Below are positions 10,137 to 20,856 of a DNA stretch of 64,000 nucleotides, one piece after another. Where the stretch lies: NCBI GenBank assembly GCA_003996215.1, contig QJPP01004049.1, positions 35,655 through 99,654 on the forward strand, read 5' to 3'. Each line of letters starts with the position of its first letter. The stretch's first letter is position 1. This stretch comes from Jaltomata sinuosa. Taxonomy: Eukaryota; Streptophyta; Magnoliopsida; Solanales; Solanaceae. The position numbers and the translations under genes are program-made. The notes under the pieces are model-generated. The model saw nothing but the letters and a program-made list of their open reading frames with translations. It ran no database searches and was not told the origin of the DNA.

Positions 10137-10750
10137 AATCTACCACTCCTCCTCTCGAAGGAATCAATATCCCTATAGCCGACACTGTTATCAAGGCTTC
10201 TCCTTTTAAAGAAAAAAGTGATAAGCTCGCCTCCTTTGTCACCTCTGCTGACATAGATCGAGTAGTAGAAAAGAACTACTCCAACCAAATTCTTCACACT
10301 ATTTCTAGACAAATCAAAGATTCCAAACCTTCCATAAGTAGAAGACCTATTCCATCTTCTACTTCTTCTAACCAGAACTTCAAACCTAACCCAGGGTTTA
10401 AACTTACTGAATTTTCCAGGGATAAATTCCCTAAATTCAAAGATACCTTTGAAATATCTGTAAATGTCCTTGATAAAATCAATGAACAACTTTCCAATTT
10501 CAACATCTCTACCAAAGAAGAGAAACCCCAGAAAATAGTTTCAACTCTTCATGAAAAACCCACTCTTATTCATAAACTGTCAAATGATCGTTTTCACAAC
10601 AGGAAAAACTATCATTATCGTCCAACTTTCCCAGACCTCCAATATGAGGAAAATGTGTTCCTATCCACTTCTTCTCATGAAAGGAGAGGTATCACAGAAT
10701 GGAATATTGATGGCTTAGCTGGACATCAAATCTATAAAAAAACTCCATGA
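10118..10750 (+). CDS. EPRV coat-protein N-terminal region ORF, left copy
   Basis: This frame stays open for 210 codons, from just after a TAA at 10115-10117 to TGA 10748-10750, with no early in-frame ATG. It overlaps the end of the movement ORF in another frame. The product is Ser/Lys/Asn-rich with no named domain. Position and composition suggest the N-terminal part of the coat precursor. The junction with the following coat frame is TGAGATG here and TGATATG in the other arm, preceded in both by a run of seven A. This may be a stop-restart, a +1 shift, or an inherited indel. Function is inferred from position only. Confidence 0.55.
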   Translation, partial: TSNKVVESTTPPLEGINIPIADTVIKASPFKEKSDKLASFVTSADIDRVVEKNYSNQILHTISRQIKDSKPSISRRPIPSSTSSNQNFKPNPGFKLTEFSRDKFPKFKDTFEISVNVLDKINEQLSNFNISTKEEKPQKIVSTLHEKPTLIHKLSNDRFHNRKNYHYRPTFPDLQYEENVFLSTSSHERRGITEWNIDGLAGHQIYKKTP

Positions 10751-10751
10751 G

Positions 10752-11879
10752 ATGGGAGTAGCTATTACTGCATATAAGATAAGGAGCTCTACGAATAAAG
10801 AAGCTGCCATTATGATTGTTGCTGGATTCACCGGCATGTTAAAACATTGGTAGGATAACTACTGCAATGATGATACCAAGCAACTCATTTATAATGCCTT
10901 TGCAACAGAAATCATTTTCAAATTGGAAGGAACTTCCGAAACACATTCCCAAGTTATTAGAGAAGATGCTTGTGCCACACTTCTCTATCATATCGCTAAA
11001 CATTTCATTGGAGAGCCCAAACTCTTCCAGGATAGAAGTCTCCAAATCCTTAACAACCTCAATTATCCTACACTAGATGACTTCATTAGATATAAACATG
11101 CTTTCTTAAGCAAAGTCATGATTCGCCTAGACTGTCATCTGGATTTCTAGAAAGAGCGTTTTATAAGTGTCCTTCCCCCAATCTTCGCTGATAAATTCAG
11201 AATCAAAATCCAAGACCACAACCATGGTCGAATTCCTTACAGTCAATTGACATATGGGGATCTTGTCAGTACTATCAATATTGTAGGGCTCGAACTCTGC
11301 ACAAATATCAAACTCAAACATCAGCTCAAAAAAGAGCAATCATCTTCTAGAAGAGAATTAGGAAGTTTCTGTCAAGACTTTGATTTTATCACTCCTCCTG
11401 ATCGAGTAAAGAGAGACAAAAACTCCAAGAGATCTCATCGAATTAATTCTCGAAGAGATTCAACCAAAACTACCAAAAAGAAGTCCAGGTCCAAAAGACC
11501 CAGAGATTCAAAAGCTGATGTTTGCTGGACATGTGGCAAATCCGGTCATAAATCCAATGAATGCAAGTCAAAAACCAAGAAAAATAAGATTAACCTTCTT
11601 AGTATAGAAGAAGAAACCAAGGAAAAACTCTTTTCCATACTAGATGAACCCTTTTCTGACTCTTCGCTTCACTCTTCTGATGAATCAAGTAATGATGAAG
11701 ACATCAACATTGAGTATGAATCTGATTCTAGCCAATCAGGTCATGATTGTAATTGCACTGAAGCTTTCTGTACTTGTGACAATACTCCCCAAAATATCAG
11801 AGTCCTTTCGAACTACTCAAAAGAAACCCTTTTTGACATCATCCAATATATCAGTGATCTAGAAATCGTTATCTCATAG
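10752..11879 (+). pseudogene. EPRV coat protein core and zinc knuckle, left copy
   Basis: The frame from ATG 10752 encodes a caulimovirid capsid core, including the G-M-L-K-H-W block that in the other arm reads on into W-D-N. A Lys/Arg-rich stretch follows, then a CCHC knuckle at 11523-11564 (C-W-T-C-x4-H-x4-C) and an acidic Ser/Asp/Glu tail with a second Cys cluster. The layout is the classical capsid with an RNA-binding knuckle and acidic tail. Two in-frame TAG codons (10851-10853, from Trp by comparison with the other arm; 11148-11150) break it. The next frame begins near 11880. Confidence 0.85.
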
Positions 11880-11944
11880 AACTCAAGAATATTATTCTCA
11901 ACACTGATAAACAAAAACATCAGCCAGTTGTTAAACCCTTCAGC

Positions 11945-12589
11945 ATGAAACAAATCATGAACCTATCGGATAGACGGTCTGAACCCAGTATTGCTGACCT
12001 TCGTCATGAGGTCTACAATCTTAAGGATGAAATCCATATTATCAAATCCAGGCTTGGAAAAGTTGAAACAGATATCTTTACTGATCAAATCCTCAAACAC
12101 GTCACCACTCAGAGCCCCGATTCTGATCACGAAACTTCTCAAGAAGATGATATTAATAATGACCACTTAGCTAAACCTGGTAATTCTCCTTCTACTTCTG
12201 AAGCCCCGGGTGTAACTGTCATTTCCTCAGTCAGACCTCAGAGTCACCATATACATGTTCGTATTGTTATTAATAAACAATTTGTGATTAACATAATTGC
12301 TTTGCTTGACAGTGGTGCAGATCATAACTGCATAGTAAAAGGTATTATTCCCACTCCATACTTACAAAAAAGTACTTCAAAACTATACTCTGCTACGGGA
12401 GAACTTTTAAAAATTAATTATAAGCTTTCAAAGGCTCATATTTGCAGTAATGGAATTTGTTTAACAAATGACTTCGTTATTACTAAAGATATCAATGAAT
12501 ATATCATTCTTGGAATTCCTTTTATCTTCCAGATAAAACCTTATTTTACTGATTTAAACGGTATTAAAACCTCTATTCTAGGAAAATAA
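11945..12589 (+). pseudogene. EPRV aspartic protease, left copy
   Basis: This 214-codon segment starts with a probable coiled-coil (residues ~15-45: alternating Leu/Ile/Val and charged residues). The retroviral-type protease follows, with D-S-G-A-D at 12308-12322 and the flap and I-L-G-I-P-F region near 12500-12530. Family members cut the viral polyprotein. The frame ends in TAA 12587-12589, but RT-type sequence continues in the same frame immediately after. The other arm has TAA at the same place, so in this lineage protease and RT were separated before the arms diverged. I call it broken rather than a separate gene because related viruses usually fuse the two. Confidence 0.75.
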
Positions 12590-13957
12590 TTACATTTTCC
12601 TTTTGTCAAAACCCTTTCACAAGATGAAAGTGATTTTATCAAAAAAAAAATACTGTTTTCTGTATTAACAAACTTTCTCAACATGTCACCTTTCTAAAGG
12701 ATGAAATTAGATTAAAGAAAATTGAGCAGATTTTAGAAACCCCGAGAATGGTTACTAAAATAGCCAATCTTCAAAAATATTTTGAACAAGAAAAATGCTC
12801 GGATTTTCCGAATGCTTTTTGGGAAAGAAAAAGACATATTGTCGAACTCCCATACATTGAAGGATTCAATGAACATGCCATTACTACTAAAGCAAGGCCT
12901 ATTCAAATGAGTCAAGAAATGATGGAATTTTATAGAAAGTAAATTAATACTCTTTTACAAAACAAAATTATCTGAGTTTCTAAATCACCATGGAGCTGCT
13001 CTGCTTTCTATGTCAACAAAAATGCTAAAAAAGAAAGAGGAGTACCAAGATTGGTTATAAATTACAAACCTCTTAATTCTGTGTTAAAATGGATTAGGTA
13101 CCCAATTCCTAATAAAAGAGATCTTCTAAAAAGGACTTATAAAGCCAATGTTTATAGTAAATTTGATATGAAATCATATTTTTGGCAGATTCAAATTTCT
13201 GAAAAAGATAAATACAAAACTGCTTTCAATGTCCCTTTTGGTAAATATGAATGGAATGTTATGTTTTTCGGACTCAAGAATGCTCCGTCTGAATTTCAAA
13301 ACATCATGAATTCAATATTCAATGACTACAGTCATATGTCTATTGTTTACATAGATGATGTATTAATATTTTCTGAAAATATTGATTCCCATTTTAAACA
13401 TCTTAATACTTTCTTCAAATAGGTAAAAAATAATGGGTTAGTTGTTAGTGCTAAGAAAATCAAGCTCTTTCAAACTACCATCAGATTTTTAGGTCATGAC
13501 CTTTATCAAGGTGCCTACAAACCTATTTGTAGAGCCATAGAGTTCTCCTCCAAGTTCCCCAATAAGATTATTGATAAAACCCAACTCCAAAGATTCTTAG
13601 GAAGTCTTAATTATGTTGCAGATTTTATTCCCAAAATTAAACAGGTCTGTGAACCTTTATACAAGCGTCTTAGGAAAAATTCCATCCCTTGGAGCCATGA
13701 ACAAACTAAAGCTTTCATCCAAATTAAAGCTTTGGTCCAGAGTCTCCCATGTCTAGGAATTCCTAATCCAGATGCCTTTATGATTTTTGAAACTGATGCT
13801 TCTGACATTGGTTATGGAGAAATCCTCAAACAAAGAATCAACCCAAAGTCTCAAGAACAACTTGTTCGTTTTACTTCATGAATCTGGAATTCCCCCCAAA
13901 AGAATTATTCTACTGTTAAAACAGAAGTCTTATCTATAGTGTTATGTATCACTAAAT
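12590..13957 (+). pseudogene. EPRV reverse transcriptase/RNase H, left copy, 3' truncated
   Basis: RT motifs are clear: the K-x-R-x-x-Y-P-I-P region near 13090-13110, F-D-M-K-S near 13165, F-G-L-K-N-A-P near 13270 and catalytic Y-I-D-D at 13348-13359. RNase H begins with E-T-D-A-S-D near 13790. The frame is broken by an A-run shift near 12640-12650, stops at 12940 and 12975, an in-frame TAG at 13420-13422 and a TGA near 13880. At about 13957 the coding sequence joins the viral promoter region, so the RNase H C-terminus and the last ORF (about 1.7 kb in the other arm) are missing. No enzyme could be made. Confidence 0.9.
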
Positions 13958-13966
13958 TATCCTTAC

Positions 13967-14086
13967 TCTATAAAAGGATAAACATTTAGAAAGGAAGGGG
14001 CATCAGAAAATTCACCTTAAATATTCTGAAACCCTCTTCTCTCCCTTTGTAAAAGCTTTCCGTTGTATCTCTTATGCATTAATAAA
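13967..14086 (+). promoter_or_regulatory. EPRV TATA box and poly(A) signal, left arm
   Basis: TCTATAAAAG at 13967-13976 is a strong plant-type TATA box. AATAAA lies at 14081-14086, about 105 bases downstream. In caulimovirids the pregenomic promoter precedes the poly(A) signal by a similar short distance, giving terminally redundant RNA that reads past the signal on its first pass. Here read-through would enter the other arm in antisense. Upstream enhancer sequence is replaced by RNase H coding, so promoter strength is doubtful. Confidence 0.75.
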
Positions 14087-14250
14087 ATTTATAAGTTTTA
14101 TATTTTTGCTTCAATATCCTACTTCTTAGATTAGTATATTCAAGATCCATTTTACCAAGTAGTAGGATATTGAAGTAGTAGGTAAAATGTATCGTGAATA
14201 TACTAATCTAAGTAGTAGGATATTGAAGCAAAAATATAAAACTTACAAAT

Positions 14251-14370
14251 TTTATTAATGCATAAGAGATACAGCGGAAAGCTTTTACAAAGGGAGAGAA
14301 GAGGGTTTCAAAATATTTAAGGTGAATTTTCTGAGGCCCCTTCCTTTCTAAATGTTTATCCTTTTATAGA
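14251..14370 (-). promoter_or_regulatory. EPRV TATA box and poly(A) signal, right arm
   Basis: This is the mirror of the left unit: the TATA box is at 14361-14370 and AATAAA at 14251-14256 on the minus strand. This arm keeps its natural upstream region (14381-14608), so it is the more complete promoter. Transcription would run leftward through the palindrome into the left copy, antisense to its RT, protease and coat. Confidence 0.75.
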
Positions 14371-14380
14371 GTAAGGATAC

Positions 14381-14608
14381 ATAGGAGAGTGTATCTTAAA
14401 TGTACACTTGAAGGGTTGTGATCTTGCCGACACTACAATAGTTGATAATGATATTCTTCTTTTTAAAAGAAGGGTGATGGCTTGTCATCTTCTTTTTGAT
14501 AAGAGACTTACTTTTCTAGATTCCTTTTAGGAACAATAAGTTGCCTCTTGGAAAAAGTAATTCTGGTTCTTTGACCCTCTACTTTTGCCAAAGGTCATTC
14601 TCATGTTC
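14381..14608 (-). promoter_or_regulatory. EPRV region upstream of right-arm promoter
   Basis: This ~228-base non-coding stretch lies between the stop of the last viral ORF (14609) and the right-arm TATA box. In related viruses this interval holds enhancer elements. I see purine-rich runs near 14455-14475 but no element I can name with confidence. It has no counterpart in the left copy because of the deletion ending at 13958. Confidence 0.5.
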
Positions 14609-15804
14609 TTAATAGGAGTCAAGATAGGCTGCTGCTATTCCCGTAGGGTCTAACATATCTCCATTATCGGTTTCTGATGTAACTTCTTCTAAGAGAAGCA
14701 TAATGTCTTCGTCATTTGACTGATCATTGTCCATCTCTTGGAGGGCTTTCTTTAATCTTTCCTTGAGCACATTCTTTTATGGCGAAGTTGAGGCTGTTTT
14801 GGGTGATACCTTAGCTGGGGTCTTAGATACCACTTTGGGGATCCATCCTCGAATTTTGATCTCTTTAGAGAGATATTTGATTCTATCTAACTCTGTCTTG
14901 GAAAAGTTTCAGGATATAATATAAGAAATTCTTTTTTTAATAAAATATTTACACATTTTAATGTGTTCTAGGAGTGTGGAGATTTCTTCTTTGACTTGAA
15001 ATTCATCAAACCTGTTGAGAAATTATTGGGGAAGAATATCTCTGTTTCCTCCAAAATAGTTCCACCATTCGTAAAACCATCTGGGGATGACTGATTTGAC
15101 CATTTCTGAACAGTATTTGATGAACCAGGTATGTCCTGGCCTGATATATAGGAAATTGAACCATGCATTCTTGTAGTCATGCCAATTATAAGTCTGTGTC
15201 TTATGAAGAATATATAATGTGATGGGAGTAAGGAGGTGGTCTGTATACCATTCTGATGGAGATAAGACCCTCTTGATAGTGAATCTAGAAAAACTGATAT
15301 TTTCTGGATTTTTTTACTCATGGTGTGTTCAATGATAATAGACTCCGTGTCTACTAATATGGCTTCGAAATATCTTTGGGACTTAAGTTAATTATCTGTA
15401 TCCACGAAATTGTCATTCAAGTATACTGGTCTAATAAGACTAGGAATCAGAGTTCCTTCATATTGTTTGTCTATCGCCAGTATTGGAAAAACTTGCTTTG
15501 TTAAGAAATCAAATTCTTCTGTTGGAGGAAATGTATCAGGTTTTTTCCCTGACGTTGGTTTAACTGCTTGTACAAAGGTCTCTGGGTCCTTCATTGTGTA
15601 GCTTTCTTTGGTTTGTACCGAAGAAGATGATGCTCCATGCTCAATCTTTTGGTTGATCAGCTTGGTAGGTGTAGGACCTTGTAATTTTGGGTATTCTTCT
15701 AGGGAAGTATACCTTTTTTGGAATTGCATCCTGGGATTTGCTCCTACTGGAATAGGTGGTCTCTGGGGTAACCTTGAGAGAGGGAGATCGAATGGTCTTG
15801 CCAT
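14609..15804 (-). pseudogene. EPRV last ORF (transactivator position), right copy
   Basis: A clear ORF runs from ATG 15804 to 15388: a Pro-rich N-terminus with L-P-x-R-P-P-I-P-V-G, then a Thr/Lys-rich stretch. Further downstream, in another frame at about 15240-15032, is a conserved-looking aromatic block containing W-F-Y-E-W-W-N-Y-F-G-G-N. A Lys-rich segment follows, then an acidic C-terminus ending in TAA 14609-14611. At least two frameshifts and in-frame stops (near 15387, 15032 and 14777) break it. Position after RNase H and before the promoter is where caulimovirids carry the translational transactivator/inclusion-body protein; that assignment is positional. The left copy lacks this gene. 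Confidence 0.6.
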
Positions 15805-17439
15805 TTACTGTGGTTTCTGCGGTGAATCTGGCTTCTGGGGCCTCATACTGGGCCTCATTGTTTCCCTGTAGAAATTCTCTTGTTAAGAAATCTGGGAGGG
15901 AGTTTTCTTCTCCTCTTATAAAGTCAATTTGAAAATCAAAGCTAGATAATAGATCTTGCCATCTAGCAAATATTTGTTTGAAACAAGATTTTTCACATCT
16001 TTTTGTAAAATTTCTTTAGCAGATTTATAATCTACTCTAAATAAAAATTCTTTGTTAACCAAGTCGTCTTGAAATTTAGTGATACATAGCAATATAGATA
16101 AGACTTCTTTTTTAACAGTAGAATAATTCTTTTGGAGGGAATTCCAGATTCTTGAAGTAAAACGAACAAGTTGTTCTTGAGACTTTGGGTTAATTCTTTA
16201 TTTCAGGATTCCTCCATAACAAATGTCAGAAGCATCAGTTTCAACAATTATAAAGGCATCTGGATTATGAATTCCTAGACATGGGAGACTCTGGACCAAA
16301 GCTTTAATTTGGATGAAAGCTTTAGTTTGTTCATGGCTCCAAGGGATGGAATTTTTCCTAAGACGCTTGTATAAAGGTTCACAGACCTGTTTAATTTTGG
16401 GAATAAAATCTGCAACATAATTAAGACTTCCTAAGAATCTTTGGAGTTGGGTTTTATCAATAATCTTATTGGGGAACTTGGAGGAGAACTCTATGGCTCT
16501 ACAAATAGGTTTGTAGGCACCTTGATAAAGGTCATGACCTAAAAATCTGATGGTAGTTTGAAAGAGCTTGATTTTCTTAGCACTAACAACTAACCCATTA
16601 TTTTTTACCTATTTGAAGAAAGTATTAAGATGTTTAAAATGGGAATCAATATTTTCAGAAAATATTAATACATCATCTATGTAAACAATAGACATATGAC
16701 TGTAGTCATTGAATATTGAATTCATGATGTTTTGAAATTCAGACGGAGCATTCTTGAGTCCGAAAAACATAACATTCCATTCATATTTACCAAAAGGGAC
16801 ATTGAAAGCAGTTTTGTATTTATCTTTTTCAGAAATTTGAATCTGCCAAAAATATGATTTCATATCAAATTTACTATAAACATTGGCTTTATAAGTCCTT
16901 TTTAGAAGATCTCTTTTATTAGGAATTGGGTACCTAATCCATTTTAACACAGAATTAAGAGGTTTGTAATTTATAACCAATCTTGGTACTCCTCTTTCTT
17001 TTTTAGCATTTTTGTTGACATAGAAAGCAGAGCAGCTCCATAGTGATTTAGAAACTCTGATAATTTTGTTTTGTAAAAGAGTAATAATTTCCTTTTTACA
17101 AAATTCCATCATTTCTTGACTAATTTGAATAGGCCTTGCTTTAGTAGTAATGGCTTGTTCATTGAATCCTTCAATGTATGGGAGTTCGACAATATATCTT
17201 TTTCTTTCCCAAAAAGCATTCAGAAAATCCAAGCATATTTCTTGTTCAAATTATTTTTGAAGATTGGCTATTTTAGTAACCATTCTCGGGGTTTTTAAAA
17301 TCTGCTCGATTTTCTTTACTCTAATTTCATTCTTTAGAAAGGTGATATGTTGAGAAAGTTTGTTAATACGGAAAACCGTATTTTTTCTGATAAAATCACT
17401 TTCATCTTGTGAAAGGGTTTTGACAAAAGAAAAATGTAA
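15805..17439 (-). pseudogene. EPRV reverse transcriptase/RNase H, right copy
   Basis: The 207-codon segment 17232-16609 is intact and covers the RT fingers and palm, with catalytic Y-I-D-D at 16672-16683 (minus strand). It ends in TAG 16609-16611 at the same codon as the left copy, where the alignment expects Gln. RT thumb and RNase H continue in frame to about 15860, including the C-terminal K-D-V-K-N-L region absent from the left copy. Private damage includes a TAA near 17250 in place of a Tyr codon and stops near 15875-15895. This is the more complete RT/RNase H but not translatable as a whole. Confidence 0.9.
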
Positions 17440-18015
17440 TTATTTTCCTAGAATAGAGGTTTTAATACCATTTAAATTAGTAAAATAAGGTTTTATCTGG
17501 GAGATAAAAGGAATTCCAAGAATGATATCTTCATTGATATCTTCAGTAATAACGAAGTTATTTGTTAAACAAATTCCATTACTGCAAATATGAGCCTTTG
17601 AAAGCTTATAATTATTTTTTAAAAGTTCTCCCGTAGTAGAGTATAGTTTTGAAGTACTTTTTTGTAAGTATTGAGTGGGAATAATACCTTTTACTATGCA
17701 GTTATGATCTGCATACTGTCAAGCAAAGCAATTTTGTTAATCAAAAATTGTTTATTAATAACAATACGAACATGTATATGGTGACTCTGAGGTCTGACCG
17801 AGGAAATGACAGTTACACCCGGGGATTTAGAAGTAGAAGGAGAATTACCAGGTTTAGCTAAGTGGTCATTATTAATATCATGTTCTTGAGAAGTTTCGTG
17901 ATCAGAATCGGGGTTCTGAGTGGTGACCTGTTTGAAGATTTGATCAGTAAGAATATCCTTTTCAACTTTTCCAAGCCTGGATTTGATATTATGGATTTCA
18001 TCCTTAAGATTGGTT
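17440..18015 (-). pseudogene. EPRV protease region, right copy
   Basis: This is collinear with left 12016-12589 and ends at the same TAA (17440-17442). A one-base loss near 17716 shifts the frame inside the active site, so the D-S-G-A-D motif of the left copy cannot be read through. Its upstream coiled-coil half is partly missing because of a deletion of about 390 bases next to the coat knuckle. No active protease is possible. Confidence 0.8.
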
Positions 18016-18888
18016 TTTCCTGGGTTTCTTCTTCTATATTAAGAAGGTTAATCTTATTCTGCTTGGTTTTTGACTTGCATTCATTGGATTTATGACCGGA
18101 TTTGCCACATGTCCAGCAAACATCACCTTTTGAATCTCTGGGTCTTTTGGACCTGGACTTCTTTTTGGTAGTTTTGGTTGAATCTCTTCGAGAATTAATT
18201 CGATGAGATCTCTTGGATTTTTTGTCTCTCTTTACTCGATCAAGAGGAGTGATAAAATCGAACACTTGACAGAAACTTCCTAATTCTCGTCTAGAAGATG
18301 ATTGATCTTTTTTGAGCTGATGTTGAGTTTGATATCTGTGCAGAGTTCGAGCCCTAAAATATTGATAGTACTGACAAGATCCCCATATGTCAATTGACTG
18401 TAAGGAATTCTACCATCGTTGCGGTCTTGGATTTTGGTTCTGAATTTATCAGCAAAGAGAGGGGGAAGGACACTTATAAAGCGCTCTTTCCTGAAATCCA
18501 GATGACAGTCTGGGCGAATCATGACTTTGCTTAGGAAATCATGTTTATATCTAATGAAGTCATCTAGTGTAGGACAACTGAGGTTGTTAAGGATTTGGAG
18601 ACTTCTATCGTGGAAGAGTTTGGGCTCGCCAATGAAATGTTTAGTGATATGATAGAGAACTGTGGCATAAGCATCTTTTCTATTAACTTGGGAGTGTGTT
18701 TCGGAAGTTCCTTCCAATTTGACAATGGTTTTTGTTGCAAGGGCATTATAAATGAGTTGTTTGGTCTCATCATTGCAGTAGTTATCCCACCAATGTTTTA
18801 ACATGCCGGTGAATCTAGCAACAATCATAATGGCAGCTTCTTTATTCGTAGAGCTCCTTATCTTATATGCAGTAATAGCTACTCCCAT
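18016..18888 (-). pseudogene. EPRV coat protein core and knuckle, right copy
   Basis: ATG 18888 opens 202 codons with an undamaged capsid core, including the H-W-W-D-N block that carries a TAG in the left copy. A single-base loss near 18330 shifts the frame. The knuckle segment then resumes at 18265, with its CCHC at 18077-18118 matching the left copy. Directly after the knuckle, at about 18018-18020, the acidic tail and second Cys cluster are deleted (about 390 bases; left positions ~11629-12015) and protease-region sequence follows in a different frame. Confidence 0.85.
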
Positions 18889-18889
18889 A

Positions 18890-19525
18890 TCATGGAGTTT
18901 TTTTGTAGATTTGATGTTCAGCTAAGCCATCAATATTCCATTCCGTGATACCTCTCCCTTCATGAGAAGAAGTGGATAGGAACGCATTTTCATCATATTG
19001 GAGGTCTGGGAAAGATGGACGATTATGATAGTTTTTCCTATTGTGAAAATGATCATTCGACAGTTTATGAATAAGAGTGGGTTTTTCATGAAGAGTTGAA
19101 ACTATTTTCTGGGGTTTCTATTCTTTGGCAGAGATGTTGAAATTGGAAAGTTGTTCATTGATTTTATCAAGGACATTTCCGGATATTTCAAAGGTATCTT
19201 TGAATTTAGGGAATTTATCCCTGGAAAATTCAGTAAGTTTAAACCGTGGGTTAGGTTTGAAGTTCTGGTTAGAAGAAGTAGAAGATGGAATAGGTCTTCT
19301 ACTTATGGAAGGTTTGGAATCTTCGATTTGCCTAGAAATAGTGTGAAGAATTTGGTTGGAGTAGTTGTTCTATTCTACTACTCGATCTATGTCAGCAGAG
19401 GTGACAAAGGAGGCGGGCTTATCACTTTTTTCTTTAAAAGGAGAAGCCTTGATAATAGTGTCGGCTATAGGGATATTGATTCCTTCGAGAGGAGGAGTGG
19501 TAGATTCTACAACATTGTTAGAAGT
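18890..19525 (-). pseudogene. EPRV coat-protein N-terminal region, right copy
   Basis: Collinear with 10118-10750 and ending at the equivalent TGA (18890-18892) after the same run of seven A. A private TAG near 19119-19121 replaces a Glu codon of the left copy. The long minus-oriented reading frames of the left copy appear here on the plus strand (19151-19552, 19549-19953); they are antisense shadows. Confidence 0.65.
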
Positions 19526-20856
19526 TTATACCATTTGATGATAATGACTTGAAGAGATTCGATCTGGTTATTGATCTTACCAGTCATTTCAAACCATTTA
19601 AAGAATTCGATTTTGCAACCTATTCTTTTCACGTCTGCCATCCAGGAATCTCTGAAGGCTTCTCTTTGTTGAAGCGTATAAGTAGCAATATACCACTTCC
19701 TCTTAGTTTGGTTTTCAGGATGAGTCTAGAGTTTATGAAGGATATTTTGGTCAGGACTGAAGGTACTGCCTGCTTTGATCATTTTGATCCACCCTGGTTT
19801 ATCCTCTTGAGGAGGTGCCATTTCACTAACAGTGGGGATAGTGGGGAGATCCTGGTAAAAGACTTTGGGGATTTCTCCCGAAAAGTCTACTCCAGTGACT
19901 TTTCCCTTGTCATTATCGACTGGAATAGTTTCTACTTCCGCTGGGTTTTTTGAAGAATAAGGTGGTCTGGGAATAGGTCTAATAGGACATGAAGTTGAAG
20001 GACTAAAACAGGACATCCTTCGACGAGATGAGGATCTCATTATAGAATTGTCAAGGAATTTGAGTTTTATAGATCCATTGGGGAACTGTATGACCCTTTC
20101 AATTTGAGATCTCTCAGAGTGAGATGATAAAGGTTGGGTTATGGCATCAAAGTGTCAATCATTGCTGGAGAGGACATCATTCCATTTGAGGAGTCTAGGG
20201 ACAAAAATAGTACTATGTTCATGGTTGGCCTCCATAAGCATAGTTACACTTTTTTGTCTCTCAATACGAACCTTTGGTGCCAGAGTGGTCTTCATAAGCT
20301 TGTAATATACTCTATAGATAATTGCTATCTCTTGAGTATTGGCTTTGTTTTCCAAATTCTTAGTCTTGACGTTGAGGGTCAAGGAATCCATGACATTAGG
20401 ATCATTAATGTCAACTGAAAAGTTAGGATAACAATTAAAGTATATCGGGCCATCAGCAAGGTTACTCTAGAGGACTCCTAATAAAGAATCATCAAAATTA
20501 AGAAAATGGTCATCTCTAAGGAGGACACAAACAGGAATATCTAAACCTTTTTGAAAAAGAGGCTTGACAACCACTTGAACCAAACCAATATGTAAATAAT
20601 TGTAATCAGTTTTATAATGATTGAAATAGTTATCTTTTAGCAAGTGAATAATCTCTAAAGAATTATTAATAGGAATAGTAGACTCACAGGTCTTAAAATT
20701 ATGCCTAGTAATGAAACTGAAATTACCTAAATGGTAAATCTTTTTAAAAGGTTCTTGTGGTATATTCCAATTTTGAAGATCATTTTCTAACTTTGCAATC
20801 TTAGTTGCTTGAGAAGATAAATTAATATTGTTTAAAATATGTTGATTATTTTCCAT
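19507..20856 (-). pseudogene. EPRV movement protein, right copy, broken
   Basis: This is the counterpart of the intact left ORF, starting at ATG 20854-20856; the longer reading from 20892 adds upstream leader codons. Nonsense changes break it into three open pieces: TAG at 20467-20469 where the left copy has Gln, TGA near 20152-20154 where the left has Trp, and TAG at 19726-19728 where the left has Trp. All are single transitions of the kind expected from cytosine deamination. The 30K-type core is still easily read. Confidence 0.85.

Larger units (their letters stand above)
13958..14380. repeat. Central palindrome: two opposed EPRV promoter/poly(A) regions
   Basis: Bases 13958-14156 and 14181-14380 are near-perfect reverse complements separated by about 24 bases, with the symmetry axis near 14168. 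Each arm holds a TATA box, about 65 bases of leader, a purine/pyrimidine tract and an AATAAA signal. The spacer repeats GTAGTAGGATATTGAAG, which also occurs at 14211-14228, so a short slip or duplication took place at the axis. This is the joint between two genome copies in tail-to-tail orientation. Such a palindrome would extrude or fold back readily. Confidence 0.9.

Noticed and set aside
10091..10489. 132-codon minus-strand ORF, with a 133-codon counterpart at 19151-19552
   Set aside because: Antisense shadow of the EPRV coat N-terminal region; conserved only because both arms share the sense sequence.
15608..15871. 87-codon plus-strand ORF
   Set aside because: Antisense to the last viral ORF and RNase H end.
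19549..19953. 134-codon plus-strand ORF, with a counterpart at 10094-9690 minus
   Set aside because: Antisense of the movement-protein tail; no domain, and codon pattern follows the sense gene.
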